Part shown: positions 48,097 through 57,032 of the stretch, one piece after another
Numbering within the stretch: the first letter of the stretch is position 1
Layout: the number at the start of each line of letters is the position of its first letter
NCBI RefSeq assembly: GCF_001995985.1
Contig: NZ_MUFC01000005.1
Span: forward strand, 56,690 to 120,689
DNA: 64,000 nt
Direction: 5' to 3'
DNA from: Salinivibrio sharmensis
GTDB lineage: Bacteria; Pseudomonadota; Gammaproteobacteria; Enterobacterales; Vibrionaceae
Notes under the pieces: generated by a model
Database searches by the model: none
What the model was told of the DNA's origin: nothing
Seen by the model: the letters and a program-made list of their open reading frames with translations, nothing else
Translations under genes and position numbers: made by a program

Positions 48097-48984
48097 ATGA
48101 GCAAGGAAGTCCTCAGAGTAGAAAACCTGAAGCAGTATTTTGTCTCGGGCAAAGGCCTGCTTCGTCAAGGCTATACCATTAAAGCCGTCGATGGCGTATC
48201 GCTCTCGGTGTCACAAGGTGAAACGCTCGGGCTGGTGGGTGAGTCGGGGTGTGGCAAAAGCACCCTTGGCCGTACCATGCTTAAGCTGTTTGAGCCTACC
48301 GAAGGGAAAATTTTCTTTGAAGGTAAAGACATCACGCATTTATCGCCACGTCAGATGCGGCCACTGCGTAAAGACATGCAGATTGTCTTTCAAGACCCGC
48401 TCGAGTCGCTAAACCAGCGTCACACCATCGGCGGGATCTTAGAAGAGCCCTTTATTATTCACAATATAGGCACCGCGAAAGAGCGTCGCCAATGGGTACT
48501 TGAGCTGCTAGATAAAGTCGGCTTGCCCCACGATGCGGTCAACCGCTACCCGCATGAGTTTTCGGGCGGTCAGCGCCAGCGGATTGGTATTGCGCGCGCG
48601 ATTGCCCTTAAACCGAAACTGCTTATTTGTGACGAATCCGTCTCCGCTTTGGATGTATCGGTGCAGGCCCAGATTCTTAACTTGCTGCTGAAACTCCAGC
48701 AAGAGATGAACTTGGCGATGATTTTTATCTCCCACGACTTATCGGTGGTTCGTCATATCTCCGATAAGGTGGCAGTGATGTACTTTGGTCATGTAGTAGA
48801 AGAGGGGCCGACCGAAACCGTCTATCATCAGCCGCAGCATGAGTACACGCAAAAGTTACTCTCTGCGATTCCGATCACCCACCCTAAATACCGCAAACAC
48901 AAGCGCCGCGCTGAGCAACCGGCCGCTGACGCGGACGCAAGGGATGAGTCGGTGGACGAAAAAAAGCCTGAAACCACCCGCTAG
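48097..48984 (+). CDS. ABC peptide transporter ATP-binding protein (DppF-like)
   Basis: Second ATPase, 295 residues, ending the five-gene operon. P-loop [26 protein letters not shown], signature [12 protein letters not shown] and Walker [13 protein letters not shown] are present. The Walker-B dipeptide is ES-V rather than EP-T, common in DppF. ATG 48097 follows CAGGAGAAGG; a TTG at 48082 is in frame but less likely. The C-terminus is a charged tail ([19 protein letters not shown]). Confidence 0.92.
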   Translation: MSKEVLRVENLKQYFVSGKGLLRQGYTIKAVDGVSLSVSQGETLGLVGESGCGKSTLGRTMLKLFEPTEGKIFFEGKDITHLSPRQMRPLRKDMQIVFQDPLESLNQRHTIGGILEEPFIIHNIGTAKERRQWVLELLDKVGLPHDAVNRYPHEFSGGQRQRIGIARAIALKPKLLICDESVSALDVSVQAQILNLLLKLQQEMNLAMIFISHDLSVVRHISDKVAVMYFGHVVEEGPTETVYHQPQHEYTQKLLSAIPITHPKYRKHKRRAEQPAADADARDESVDEKKPETTR

Positions 48985-48993
48985 TTCTGTTTC

Positions 48994-49014
48994 CCCACCC
49001 TGTTTCAGGGTGGG
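48994..49014 (+). terminator. Hairpin after the ABC operon
   Basis: CCCACCCTG (48994-49002), TTT, CAGGGTGGG (49006-49014): a perfect 9-bp stem ten bases after the stop, without a T-run. Probable weak or Rho-assisted terminator. Confidence 0.5.
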
Positions 49015-49127
49015 CATCGGCTCATGCTTGCGCTTTTTGCCGAGGATGCTAGCCCGATAACCGCCAATGTGGTGTGTCTCACACTTCTTCCTCTTTGATT
49101 TATCCTTGTGACAAATTAATCAATAAC

Positions 49128-49143
49128 TGTGAGTGCGATCTCT
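49128..49143 (+). promoter_or_regulatory. Candidate CRP site upstream of the TRAP operon
   Basis: TGTGAGTGCGATCTCT has a perfect left half (TGTGA-N6) and a weak right half of the CRP consensus. It sits 13 bases before the GntR-like operator. Low confidence. Confidence 0.3.
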
Positions 49144-49155
49144 GTTCATCCATTA

Positions 49156-49171
49156 GTGTTACCGGTAACTT
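49156..49171 (+). promoter_or_regulatory. GntR operator upstream of the gluconate TRAP operon
   Basis: GTGTTACCGGTAACTT contains the perfect 12-bp palindrome GTTACCGGTAAC and matches 14 of 16 bases of the E. coli gluconate-repressor operator ATGTTACCGGTAACAT. It lies 103 bases before the TRAP binding-protein gene, so the linked GntR repressor probably controls it. Confidence 0.8.
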
Positions 49172-49273
49172 TGCGTCGTAGAAGGTTGGTAACATAACAA
49201 TTACATCCAGCGTTTCGACCACTCGCATTCCAGCTTGATGGAATAAATGGAAATAAAACAAGGATATCCTACT

Positions 49274-50290
49274 ATGAAAGCAATAACGAAAACCCTGCTC
49301 GCTGCCTCTATCTCTGGCTTGTTCTCTATGTCAGCGATGGCGGCGGATTTTAATCTGAAAATCCAATCGTCTGATCCCTCAGGTGATCTCAACTTTAAGG
49401 TTCAGCAGCGCTGGGCTGACCGTGTGGAGACCATGTCTGATGGCCAAATCAATATTGATTTATTGCCTGTTGGCTCTGTGGTGAAACACACCGAGACGCT
49501 CGGGGCGATAAAAATGGGGATCCTAGACGGCCATGTCACTGCCACGGGCTACTTTTCCGGCAAAGATCCTGCTTTTGGCTTGATTGGTAATATGGTCGGT
49601 GCTTGGTCCGATACCACCCAGCTGCTGCAATACATGAATTACGGTGGCGGAAATGAGCTGATGACCGAGCTTTACGCCCCGTATGGTGTGCAGTTTGTAG
49701 GCGCATCGACCACAGGCGTTGAGTCGTTTATCTCCAAAAAACCGATTGACGGCGTGGCTGATCTTAAAGGACTCAAGCTGCGTGCCCCAGAAGGCTTGGT
49801 GCAGCAAGTGTTTGCCGCCGCTGGCGCCACACCAGTTAACTTGCCTGGCTCGGAAGTCTTTACCGGTCTGAGCAAAGGGGTGATTGATGCGGCCGATTAC
49901 ACCGTGTTTTCCACCAACCAAAAAGCGGGCATGAATGATATTGCACCGCACCCAGTGCAACCAGGCTTCCACTCGTTGCCACTGATTGATATCTCTATTG
50001 CGCAGAAAAAATGGGACAAGATGCCGGAAGACTTGCAGACCATTTTGAAAACCTCGGTGCGGGACTTTTCTTACGACATGACCACCCAGCTGAAAATGGC
50101 AGATATGGCGGCAGTGAAAGAGGCCAAAGCCAACCCAGAGATCACTATCCACGATTGGTCTGACGAAGAGCGCAAGAAGTTTCGTGAAATCGCCAAAACC
50201 CAATGGAAGGTGTTTGCCGAGCGCTCACCGAATGCGCAAAAAGTGTATGACTCAGTCACTGAGTTCTTAGAAACCAATGGCTTGTTGTAA
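49274..50290 (+). CDS. TRAP transporter substrate-binding protein, probably for gluconate
   Basis: DctP-family periplasmic receptor. ATG 49274 starts a signal peptide (MKAITKTLLAASISGLFSMS, ending AMAA). The 338-residue protein has the family's substrate-carboxylate region (SKKPIDGVADLKGLKLRAP, Arg of LRAP binding the acid group) and EVFTGLSKGVIDAADY. Substrate is inferred from context: gluconate kinase, 6-phosphogluconate dehydrogenase and GntR follow, and a GntR operator lies upstream. Family alone would allow other sugar acids. Confidence 0.88.
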   Translation: MKAITKTLLAASISGLFSMSAMAADFNLKIQSSDPSGDLNFKVQQRWADRVETMSDGQINIDLLPVGSVVKHTETLGAIKMGILDGHVTATGYFSGKDPAFGLIGNMVGAWSDTTQLLQYMNYGGGNELMTELYAPYGVQFVGASTTGVESFISKKPIDGVADLKGLKLRAPEGLVQQVFAAAGATPVNLPGSEVFTGLSKGVIDAADYTVFSTNQKAGMNDIAPHPVQPGFHSLPLIDISIAQKKWDKMPEDLQTILKTSVRDFSYDMTTQLKMADMAAVKEAKANPEITIHDWSDEERKKFREIAKTQWKVFAERSPNAQKVYDSVTEFLETNGLL

Positions 50291-50352
50291 GCATTCATCC
50301 TTGTCTTGTCAGTGATAGGAGGGCATCGCCCTCCTGATTGTGGACCTATTTT

Positions 50353-50910
50353 ATGACTGAACAAATACCTCATACCCCGCCCGAGCCCGACGAGCACCCA
50401 AGAAACGTACTCGATAGAGCGATCATTAAGGTGAGCCATTTATTAAGTTGGCTATTTATCGCCACCGTTTTTATCTCGTTTTACGAAGTGGTGATGCGTT
50501 ACCTGTTTGATTCGCCCACCACCTGGGTGCATGAAACGGCCTCATTTATCGGCGGCTCCTTGTTCATTATCGGTGGTATTTATGCCTTTGCAGCCAACCG
50601 CCATGTGCGTGTGGTCTTAGTTTACGACGCGGTATCGTCACAAACGCGCAAATACCTCAACCTGGTTCATCACCTCGTCGGACTCGCGTTTGCCAGCATG
50701 CTGGCCTATTCATCCTACTCGCTTGCCAAGGAAGCCTGGTTTGCACCTTGGGGCGAGCTACGACTTGAGACCTCAGGGTCTGTGCTCAATGCGCCCTATC
50801 CGGCGCTGCTTAAAGGGCTGATTTTTATCGCTCTGTGCATTCTTGTGCTCCAGTTTGTATTGCATCTCATCCAAGAGCTGATGGGGCTGAGGAACAAAGA
50901 CGATGTTTGA
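50353..50910 (+). CDS. TRAP transporter small permease (DctQ type)
   Basis: Small membrane subunit of 185 residues with four predicted helices (starting around residues 30, 65, 105 and 150). The conserved TTWVHETASFIGGSLFIIGG segment is typical of DctQ. The N-terminus is polar and Pro-rich. ATG 50353 is chosen over an in-frame GTG at 50338. The 3' end overlaps the large permease gene by eight bases. Confidence 0.85.
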   Translation: MTEQIPHTPPEPDEHPRNVLDRAIIKVSHLLSWLFIATVFISFYEVVMRYLFDSPTTWVHETASFIGGSLFIIGGIYAFAANRHVRVVLVYDAVSSQTRKYLNLVHHLVGLAFASMLAYSSYSLAKEAWFAPWGELRLETSGSVLNAPYPALLKGLIFIALCILVLQFVLHLIQELMGLRNKDDV

Positions 50911-52219
50911 TTTATCTTCGATTGGACTGGCGTGGGGAAGCCTGCTCATGCTGGTGATGCTGATTGGATTGCTACTCACTGGGATGCAATTGGCGTTTGT
51001 GTCTGGGTTTGTGGCGATCTTTTTTACCCTCTTTTGGTTTGGCCCCGAGGCGATGCCATTAATTGCCAGCCGTACCTACAGTTTTGCCTCTGGTTACGTC
51101 TTTTTAGCCGTGCCGATGTTCGTATTAATGGCGGCACTACTTGACCGTTCAGGCATCGCCAAAGATCTTTTCGATGCCATGAAGTCCCTTGGGCGCAAGG
51201 TGAGAGGCGGGGTCGCGGTTCAAACCATTTTAGTCGCGGTGTTGCTGGCTTCTATGTCTGGTGTGATTGGCGGTGAAACCGTGTTATTGGGGATCTTGGC
51301 GTTACCGCAAATGCTCCGCCTTGGTTATGATCGCAAGCTGGCGATCGGGACCACCTGTGCGGGGGGCGCGCTGGGGACCATGCTGCCGCCCAGTATCGTA
51401 CTGATTATCTATGGTATGACCGCTAGTGTGTCGATTGGTGATTTGTTCAAGGCATCCTTTCTCCCCGCCTTCATTCTCGCCGCTTGTTACATCGCTTATG
51501 TGTTGATTCGTTGTAAGTTAAACCCGTCACTGGCGCCGATCCCAAGTGACAGCGGCGAAGACGACGAGCCGCAAGTGAGCTACTTTAAAGCGCTGTTTTT
51601 CCCGCTTTTCTCGGTAGCCGTGGTACTTGGCAGTATTTACACTGGGGTGGCCTCGGTCACTGAAGCCTCGGCGCTTGGCGTGGTGGGGATCATGCTGTCT
51701 GCGATTATCCGTGGTGAGATGAACCTTTCGATGCTCAAAGAGAGCGCGATTGCCACTATGCGCACCTGCGGGATGATCATGTGGATTGGCATTGGTGCCA
51801 GCGCCCTGGTGGGAATCTACAACCTGATGGGCGGGATTGATTTTGTTGAACAAGTGATCCTGAGCCTAAGTGGCGGCAGTGCGATAGGTACCTTGCTTAT
51901 CATGATGGTGATCTTACTCGTCTTAGGGATGTTTTTAGACTGGGTCGGGGTGGCGCTGTTAACCATGCCGATTTTTGTGCCCATCATCACCGGGCTTGGT
52001 TTTGACCCCATTTGGTTCGGGGTGGTGTTCTGCCTCAACATGCAGGTGTCGTTCCTTTCGCCACCATTTGGACCCGCTGCTTTTTACCTCAAATCGGTTG
52101 CCCCGAAAGACATTAGTCTTGGTGAGATTTTTACCTCACTCCTGCCTTTTATCGCCCTGCAAGTGTTCGTGCTGTCATTGGTGATTATCTTCCCTGAGTT
52201 GGCAATGTGGTGGCAATGA
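50903..52219 (+). CDS. TRAP transporter large permease (DctM type)
   Basis: Twelve-helix ion-coupled transport subunit, 438 residues. Family markers include MTGVIGG-like SMSGVIGGETVLLG, the loop GTTCAGGALGTMLPPSIVLIIYG, and MQVSFLSPPFGPAAFYLKSV near the C-terminus. Uptake is driven by an ion gradient, often sodium, which suits a marine or saline habitat. Start overlaps the small permease stop. Together with the two preceding genes it forms a complete TRAP system. Confidence 0.92.
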   Translation: MFDLSSIGLAWGSLLMLVMLIGLLLTGMQLAFVSGFVAIFFTLFWFGPEAMPLIASRTYSFASGYVFLAVPMFVLMAALLDRSGIAKDLFDAMKSLGRKVRGGVAVQTILVAVLLASMSGVIGGETVLLGILALPQMLRLGYDRKLAIGTTCAGGALGTMLPPSIVLIIYGMTASVSIGDLFKASFLPAFILAACYIAYVLIRCKLNPSLAPIPSDSGEDDEPQVSYFKALFFPLFSVAVVLGSIYTGVASVTEASALGVVGIMLSAIIRGEMNLSMLKESAIATMRTCGMIMWIGIGASALVGIYNLMGGIDFVEQVILSLSGGSAIGTLLIMMVILLVLGMFLDWVGVALLTMPIFVPIITGLGFDPIWFGVVFCLNMQVSFLSPPFGPAAFYLKSVAPKDISLGEIFTSLLPFIALQVFVLSLVIIFPELAMWWQ

Positions 52220-52298
52220 TCATGGTATTAAAACAGCAATATCGAGTTCTCAAGGTGTTATCGCTGGCGTGTGGCCTGGCTAAGGGTTGTGGTGTGCA

Positions 52299-52799
52299 AT
52301 GAAAGTAAAAAAACTATTAATCATGGGGGTTTCAGGGTGCGGCAAAAGCCTGATTGGCAGTGAAATTGCCCGTGCACTCGACCTGCCTTTTTATGACGGT
52401 GATGATTATCATCCCGCTGACAATGTAGAAAAAATGCGGCAAGGGATCCCACTGACTGATGCTGACCGCAGCGGTTGGTTACGTACCTTGAACCGTCTGT
52501 ATACCGACAATGAGGCAGCGGTGATTGCTTGCTCAGCATTAAAGCCGGCGTACCGCGACGTTCTGCGACAAAACAACCCAGAGTTAGTGGTTGTTTACCT
52601 GCAAGGGGATTACGCCACGATTTGGTCACGGCTACAAAAACGGGCTAACCATTATTTTCATGGTGAGGCCATGCTGCGTAGCCAATTTGATGCCTTGGTC
52701 GAGCCCAGCGCTGAAGAGGCCTTGTTTGTCGATATCTCTTACCCCGCCGATACTGTGGTCGCGCACGCGTTGCAACAAATAAAGGAGATGGAGTCATGA
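52299..52799 (+). CDS. gntK: Gluconokinase
   Basis: Phosphorylates gluconate to 6-phosphogluconate, trapping what the TRAP system imports. The 166-residue protein has the P-loop GVSGCGKS (10-17), the gluconokinase signature YDGDDYHPADNVEKMRQGIPLTDADR (spanning about 35-60), CSALKPAYRDVLR and the lid/adenine segment HYFHGEAMLRSQF. ATG 52299 begins MKVKKLLIMG. The stop overlaps the gnd start, indicating coupled translation. Confidence 0.94.
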   Translation: MKVKKLLIMGVSGCGKSLIGSEIARALDLPFYDGDDYHPADNVEKMRQGIPLTDADRSGWLRTLNRLYTDNEAAVIACSALKPAYRDVLRQNNPELVVVYLQGDYATIWSRLQKRANHYFHGEAMLRSQFDALVEPSAEEALFVDISYPADTVVAHALQQIKEMES

Positions 52800-54286
52800 T
52801 GCCATCACAGATAGGTCTGGTTGGATTAGGTGTGATGGGGAAAAGCCTGGCTTTAAACCTGGTCGATCACGGCTTTAATGTCGCAGGCTTTGATATTGAC
52901 CCGCACCACCGGCAAGCGGCGCATGAGGCCGCGTTACCCCTCAATCAGGCATCGGACAAGGGGCAGCTAACGGTAGTTGATTCGCAATCTCAGCTGCTGA
53001 CCAGTTTGCAAATGCCGCGCGTTATCGCCTTGTCGGTGCCTGCCGGCGAGGTGGTCGACACGGTGATCCGTGAGTTGCTAGCGGCGGGGCTTGCATCTGA
53101 CGATATTGTTATCGATACCGGCAACAGCCTGTGGACGGATAGCGAACGGCGCGCCCGCGACTACCAAGGGCAATTGCGCTTTTTTAACACCGCCATTTCC
53201 GGCGGGGAAGTGGGCGCACGTACCGGCCCCTCGCTGATGGCCAGTGGCGATGCGTCAGCGTGGGCGCAGGTTAAACCCATGTGGTTGGCGATTGCGGCAA
53301 AAGTGGATCACGCCGGTCAGCCTGTGGGCCTGTTTGAGCACGGGGAGCCGTGTGCCGCTTATCTAGGCGGGGCGGGCGTGGGTCATTATGTCAAAATGGT
53401 ACATAACGGCATTGAATATGCGGACATGCAGTTAATTGCCGAAGCGTACCATTTTATGTCGCAAGCACTAGGACTGTCGGCGGTGGAAATTGGCCAATGT
53501 TTTGCTCGTTGGAATCAAGGGCCACTTAATAGCTACTTGATGGCAATCAGCGCCGAGATCTTGCAAACCCCAGACCCTATCACAGGTAAGCCGTTCGTCG
53601 AGGTGGTACTGGATAAAGCTGGCCAAAAGGGGACAGGCATGTGGACGGCAGTGAATGCGCTGCAAACCGGTGTCGCGGCACCGACCATTGCCCAAGCGGT
53701 GTTTGCTCGCGCCCAAAGTGGCTTAAAAGCGGTGCGAGTGGCGGCAGCGAAAACCCGTACTAACCCAGAGTCTGTTGCGTATGATGGTATTGATACACAG
53801 CTTGAAAGCCTGCACGACGCCCTGTATTGCGCCAAATTATCGGTGTATGCCCAAGGGTTTGATCTGATCAACACCACCGCGCAGCAACAAGGCTGGACAC
53901 TGGATTTTGTGCAAATTGCCAAGATTTGGCGCGCAGGGTGCATTATCCGCGCACAATGTTTAAGCGAGATTGCCAGTGCGTATCAACAGACGCCAGATGT
54001 CGCTAACTTACTTCTCGTCGCGCCCTTTGCCGAGGCGGTGAACCGCCAAGCTCCCGGCTGGCGTGCGACCGTTGCCAGTGCCGCGCAAGCGGCGGTGCCT
54101 ATTCCCGCGATGGCGGCGTCATTGAGTTATTTTGATGCTCTTTATAGCGAGGTGTTACCCGCTAACTTGCTTCAGGCTCAGCGCGACTATTTTGGCGCCC
54201 ATGGTTATGCACGTGTGGATGACGATGAGTCACGCCAGTACCATTTGACCTGGAGTGAGCAGCCAAAGCGCCAGCAAATACGATAA
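52796..54286 (+). CDS. gnd: 6-phosphogluconate dehydrogenase (decarboxylating)
   Basis: Converts 6-phosphogluconate to ribulose-5-phosphate, CO2 and NADPH. The 496-residue protein has the N-terminal Rossmann motif GLVGLGVMGKSLALNL, the substrate/catalytic region ISGGEVGARTGPSLMASG, catalytic Lys in VGHYVKMVHNGIEYADMQLI, and the family signature IWRAGCIIRAQCL. It overlaps gntK and completes gluconate conversion to pentose phosphate. The 6-phosphogluconate branch of Entner-Doudoroff (edd/eda) is not in the window. Confidence 0.95.
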   Translation: MMPSQIGLVGLGVMGKSLALNLVDHGFNVAGFDIDPHHRQAAHEAALPLNQASDKGQLTVVDSQSQLLTSLQMPRVIALSVPAGEVVDTVIRELLAAGLASDDIVIDTGNSLWTDSERRARDYQGQLRFFNTAISGGEVGARTGPSLMASGDASAWAQVKPMWLAIAAKVDHAGQPVGLFEHGEPCAAYLGGAGVGHYVKMVHNGIEYADMQLIAEAYHFMSQALGLSAVEIGQCFARWNQGPLNSYLMAISAEILQTPDPITGKPFVEVVLDKAGQKGTGMWTAVNALQTGVAAPTIAQAVFARAQSGLKAVRVAAAKTRTNPESVAYDGIDTQLESLHDALYCAKLSVYAQGFDLINTTAQQQGWTLDFVQIAKIWRAGCIIRAQCLSEIASAYQQTPDVANLLLVAPFAEAVNRQAPGWRATVASAAQAAVPIPAMAASLSYFDALYSEVLPANLLQAQRDYFGAHGYARVDDDESRQYHLTWSEQPKRQQIR

Positions 54287-54290
54287 TAGA

Positions 54291-54318
54291 AGGCGCGCTG
54301 TGATGGGCGCGCCTTTTT
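54291..54318 (+). terminator. Terminator of the gluconate operon
   Basis: AGGCGCGC (54291-54298) and GCGCGCCT (54307-54314) with an eight-base loop and a T-run to 54318, five bases after the gnd stop. Its T-run overlaps the GntR-like operator of gntR. Confidence 0.9.
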
Positions 54319-54332
54319 GTTACACGTAACAA
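54317..54332 (+). promoter_or_regulatory. GntR-like operator upstream of gntR
   Basis: TTGTTACACGTAACAA is a 16-bp palindrome apart from its central AC and shares TGTTAC-N2-GTAACA with the operator at 49156. It lies 64 bases before the gntR start, consistent with autoregulation. Confidence 0.7.
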
Positions 54333-54395
54333 CAAAAAGGGCCAAAGAGTGGGTATGATGGAGCCAAAACAAGACTGCATCAACGACAGACCCAG

Positions 54396-55397
54396 ATGGC
54401 GAATAAGAAAAAGCGACCGACATTACAAGACATTGCCGACCGAGTCGGCGTCACCAAAATGACAGTAAGCCGCTGTTTACGCGACCCGGCGATGGTCTCG
54501 GACGCCGCCCGTGAAAAAATCCAATTGGCGGTAGAAGAGCTGGGTTATATTCCCAACCGCGCCCCCGATATTCTTTCTAATGCGAAATCCCACGCAATTG
54601 GCGTACTGGTGCCTTCGCTGACCAACCAAGTCTTTGCCGAAGTGATCCGCGGGATTGAATCCGTCACCTCACCAGAGGGCTATCAAACCATGATTGCCCA
54701 CTACAGCTACAGCGCTGCGCTCGAGGAGCAGAGCATTGAGTCTTTGCTCTCGTATAACGTCGATGCGATCATTTTGTCGGAAAATGTCCATACCGATAGA
54801 GCGCGCAAAATGCTGCAAACCGCCTCGATTCCGGTGATTGAAATCATGGACAGCGTGTCGCCACGCCTCGAGCAAGCGGTCGGTTTTGACAACACCACAG
54901 CCTCGCGCGACATGACCAACGCCCTGATTGAAAAAGGGCGTCGATGCATTGCGTATTTTGCTGCTCGTATGGATGAGCGCACGCGCTTAAAGCTTGAGGG
55001 TTATCATCAAGCGATTGCTCAAACCCAACAAGCGCCGATCAGCCTGCAAACTGAAGACGCCTCGTCATTTACCTTAGGGGCCAAGTTACTCGGCCAGATC
55101 CTTGAGTTACATCCCGAGGTGGATGGCATTGTTTGCACCAACGATGACCTGGCGATTGGCGCTTTATATGAATGCCAACGACGCGGGATCAAGGTGCCGG
55201 AACACATTGCGATTGCCGGTTTTCACGGTCACGACATCAGCCAAGCCATGCTCCCCAAACTGGCGACAGTGATCACCCCCCGAGAAGAAATCGGCCGCGT
55301 CGCCGCCACCGAGCTTATCGCCCGACTCCGCGGAGCCGACACCTGGCCGAGCCACATCGATCTTGGCTACCGCATCGAACACGGGGAGAGTATTTGA
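54396..55397 (+). CDS. gntR: Gluconate utilisation repressor GntR (LacI family)
   Basis: LacI-type repressor, presumably released by gluconate or its phosphate. The 333-residue protein has the N-terminal helix-turn-helix and hinge (RPTLQDIADRVGVTKMTVSRCLRDP, then YIPNRAPDILSNAKSHAIGVLVPS) followed by a periplasmic-binding-protein-like domain. It resembles E. coli GntR, and two operators of the expected type lie upstream of the TRAP genes and of this gene. It is the last gene before the AT-rich island. Confidence 0.9.
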   Translation: MANKKKRPTLQDIADRVGVTKMTVSRCLRDPAMVSDAAREKIQLAVEELGYIPNRAPDILSNAKSHAIGVLVPSLTNQVFAEVIRGIESVTSPEGYQTMIAHYSYSAALEEQSIESLLSYNVDAIILSENVHTDRARKMLQTASIPVIEIMDSVSPRLEQAVGFDNTTASRDMTNALIEKGRRCIAYFAARMDERTRLKLEGYHQAIAQTQQAPISLQTEDASSFTLGAKLLGQILELHPEVDGIVCTNDDLAIGALYECQRRGIKVPEHIAIAGFHGHDISQAMLPKLATVITPREEIGRVAATELIARLRGADTWPSHIDLGYRIEHGESI

Positions 55398-55431
55398 GAT
55401 GAAGCGTGGCAGAAAAGGGACTACAAAGCGG

Positions 55432-55459
55432 TTGTTTATATCGAGTGGCCTAGTATTAT
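55432..55459 (+). promoter_or_regulatory. Candidate promoter of the defence island
   Basis: TTGTTT (55432-55437), 16-base spacer, TATTAT (55454-55459), 35 bases before the methyltransferase ATG. No terminator is visible after gntR, so readthrough into the island is also possible. Confidence 0.35.
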
Positions 55460-55493
55460 TCTCGGGCATTTTTACTTGTAGTAGTGTTACATC

Positions 55494-57020
55494 ATGAAAG
55501 CCGATGAAATTCTTGTAATTGACCTGTTTGCTGGCCCTGGAGGGCTTGGTGAGGGGATCTCTTCTGTTACAGACGAAAATGGATATCGTCCTTTTAAAAT
55601 CGGTCTCTCGGTGGAAAAAGAGTCGTCGGCTCATTTAACGCTAACAACGCGCGCACTATATCGGAAACTTAAAGATAATAGACAGGGTTTACAGAGTTAT
55701 CATGATTACCTATGTGGTCAAATAACGCGCGAAGAGCTGTTTGATCAGTACCCTGAAGAAGCAGAAGCCGCTCGGACTGAGACACTACACAAACCAAGAG
55801 CACTGGGTGACGATAATGAGTTTATTCACGAAAGAATTAAACAGTTAGTCAATGCTCATGGTAATAGGCCCAAAATTGTTATTGGAGGGCCGCCTTGTCA
55901 AGCATACTCGTTGGTCGGACGTTCAAGAAATGCGGGAATAAAAGACTATAACGCTGAGACTGATAAGAGAAACTTTTTGTACAAAGAGTACTTGAAAGTG
56001 CTATCAATAGCCCAGCCGGATGTGTTTGTCATGGAAAATGTTAGGGGGATCCTTTCTGCCAAGGTTAAAGATAAGCCAATATTCCCCCAGATGCTTGAAG
56101 ACTTACGTAACCCTGAGCAAGTGACGGGCATACATGGAGCGAAATATAACGTTTACTCTCTAGTTAAGCCTGCTAATGATCCTGCCAACCCAGACTATGA
56201 TAAGACGAGCGATTTTCTTATTAAAGCGGAGGACTATGGTGTGCCTCAGGCGAGACATCGAGTAATTTTACTGGGCGTGCGAGAAGACATTGATAGATAT
56301 CCTGACACTTTGTTGCCTAGTAGTGAACACGTTACTGTTGAGCAGGCAATTTCTGACTTGCCAAAATTAAGAAGTGGGCTATCCAAGCAAAAAGATGACA
56401 ACAAGGCGTGGGAGAGGATCGTTGAAAGGCATGCCAAAACAGTCAAGCGGCTCCTTAGTAAATCCTTCTCGAATACAGAGGAGCTAGATTTAAAGCCGAG
56501 AAAAGGTTTGTCTCGAAGTAGTAAGGATATTGCTGGTGTGGACCCAAAGGTCTCCAGGCACCTAAGGGATTGGTATATAGATAATAAACCCAAATGTGTT
56601 CTAAATCATGAAACCCGCGCTCATATGGAGAGTGACTTGTTGCGCTACGCATATAGCTCTGCATATACCTACCTCAGTGGAGGCTCTTCACCAAAATCTA
56701 AGAGCTTTCCAGATCAGTTAGCCCCTGCTCATGGTAACTGGAAAACTGGCGCGCACGACGATAGGTTCCGTACTCAAGCAGCTAATAAGTCCTCTACAAC
56801 GGTAACGAGCCACATGTCAAAAGATGGTCACTACTTTATTCACTATGATCCAAAACAATGCCGTAGCTTAACCGTGCGTGAAGCCGCGCGATTACAGACG
56901 TTCCCAGATAACTACAAGTTTGAAGGGAATCGAACGCAGCAGTATGTACAGGTAGGGAACGCTGTGCCGCCGTACTTGGCGAAGCAAATAGGTGAAGTTT
57001 TACTAGAGTTACTCCGTTAA
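55494..57020 (+). CDS. DNA (cytosine-5-)-methyltransferase
   Basis: C5-cytosine DNA methyltransferase, 508 residues. Motif I LFAGPGGLGE (11-20), motif IV with nucleophile Cys135 in GGPPCQAYS, motif VI ENV (181-183), motif VIII QARHR (252-256), a target-recognition region of about 200 residues, and motif X GNAVPPYLAKQI near the C-terminus. An insertion of about 50 residues lies between motifs I and IV. The recognition sequence cannot be read from the protein. It heads an AT-rich cluster with a broken vsr, as in dcm-vsr pairs. Full and apparently active. Confidence 0.95.
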   Translation: MKADEILVIDLFAGPGGLGEGISSVTDENGYRPFKIGLSVEKESSAHLTLTTRALYRKLKDNRQGLQSYHDYLCGQITREELFDQYPEEAEAARTETLHKPRALGDDNEFIHERIKQLVNAHGNRPKIVIGGPPCQAYSLVGRSRNAGIKDYNAETDKRNFLYKEYLKVLSIAQPDVFVMENVRGILSAKVKDKPIFPQMLEDLRNPEQVTGIHGAKYNVYSLVKPANDPANPDYDKTSDFLIKAEDYGVPQARHRVILLGVREDIDRYPDTLLPSSEHVTVEQAISDLPKLRSGLSKQKDDNKAWERIVERHAKTVKRLLSKSFSNTEELDLKPRKGLSRSSKDIAGVDPKVSRHLRDWYIDNKPKCVLNHETRAHMESDLLRYAYSSAYTYLSGGSSPKSKSFPDQLAPAHGNWKTGAHDDRFRTQAANKSSTTVTSHMSKDGHYFIHYDPKQCRSLTVREAARLQTFPDNYKFEGNRTQQYVQVGNAVPPYLAKQIGEVLLELLR

Positions 57021-57032
57021 AAATTAATTCAG

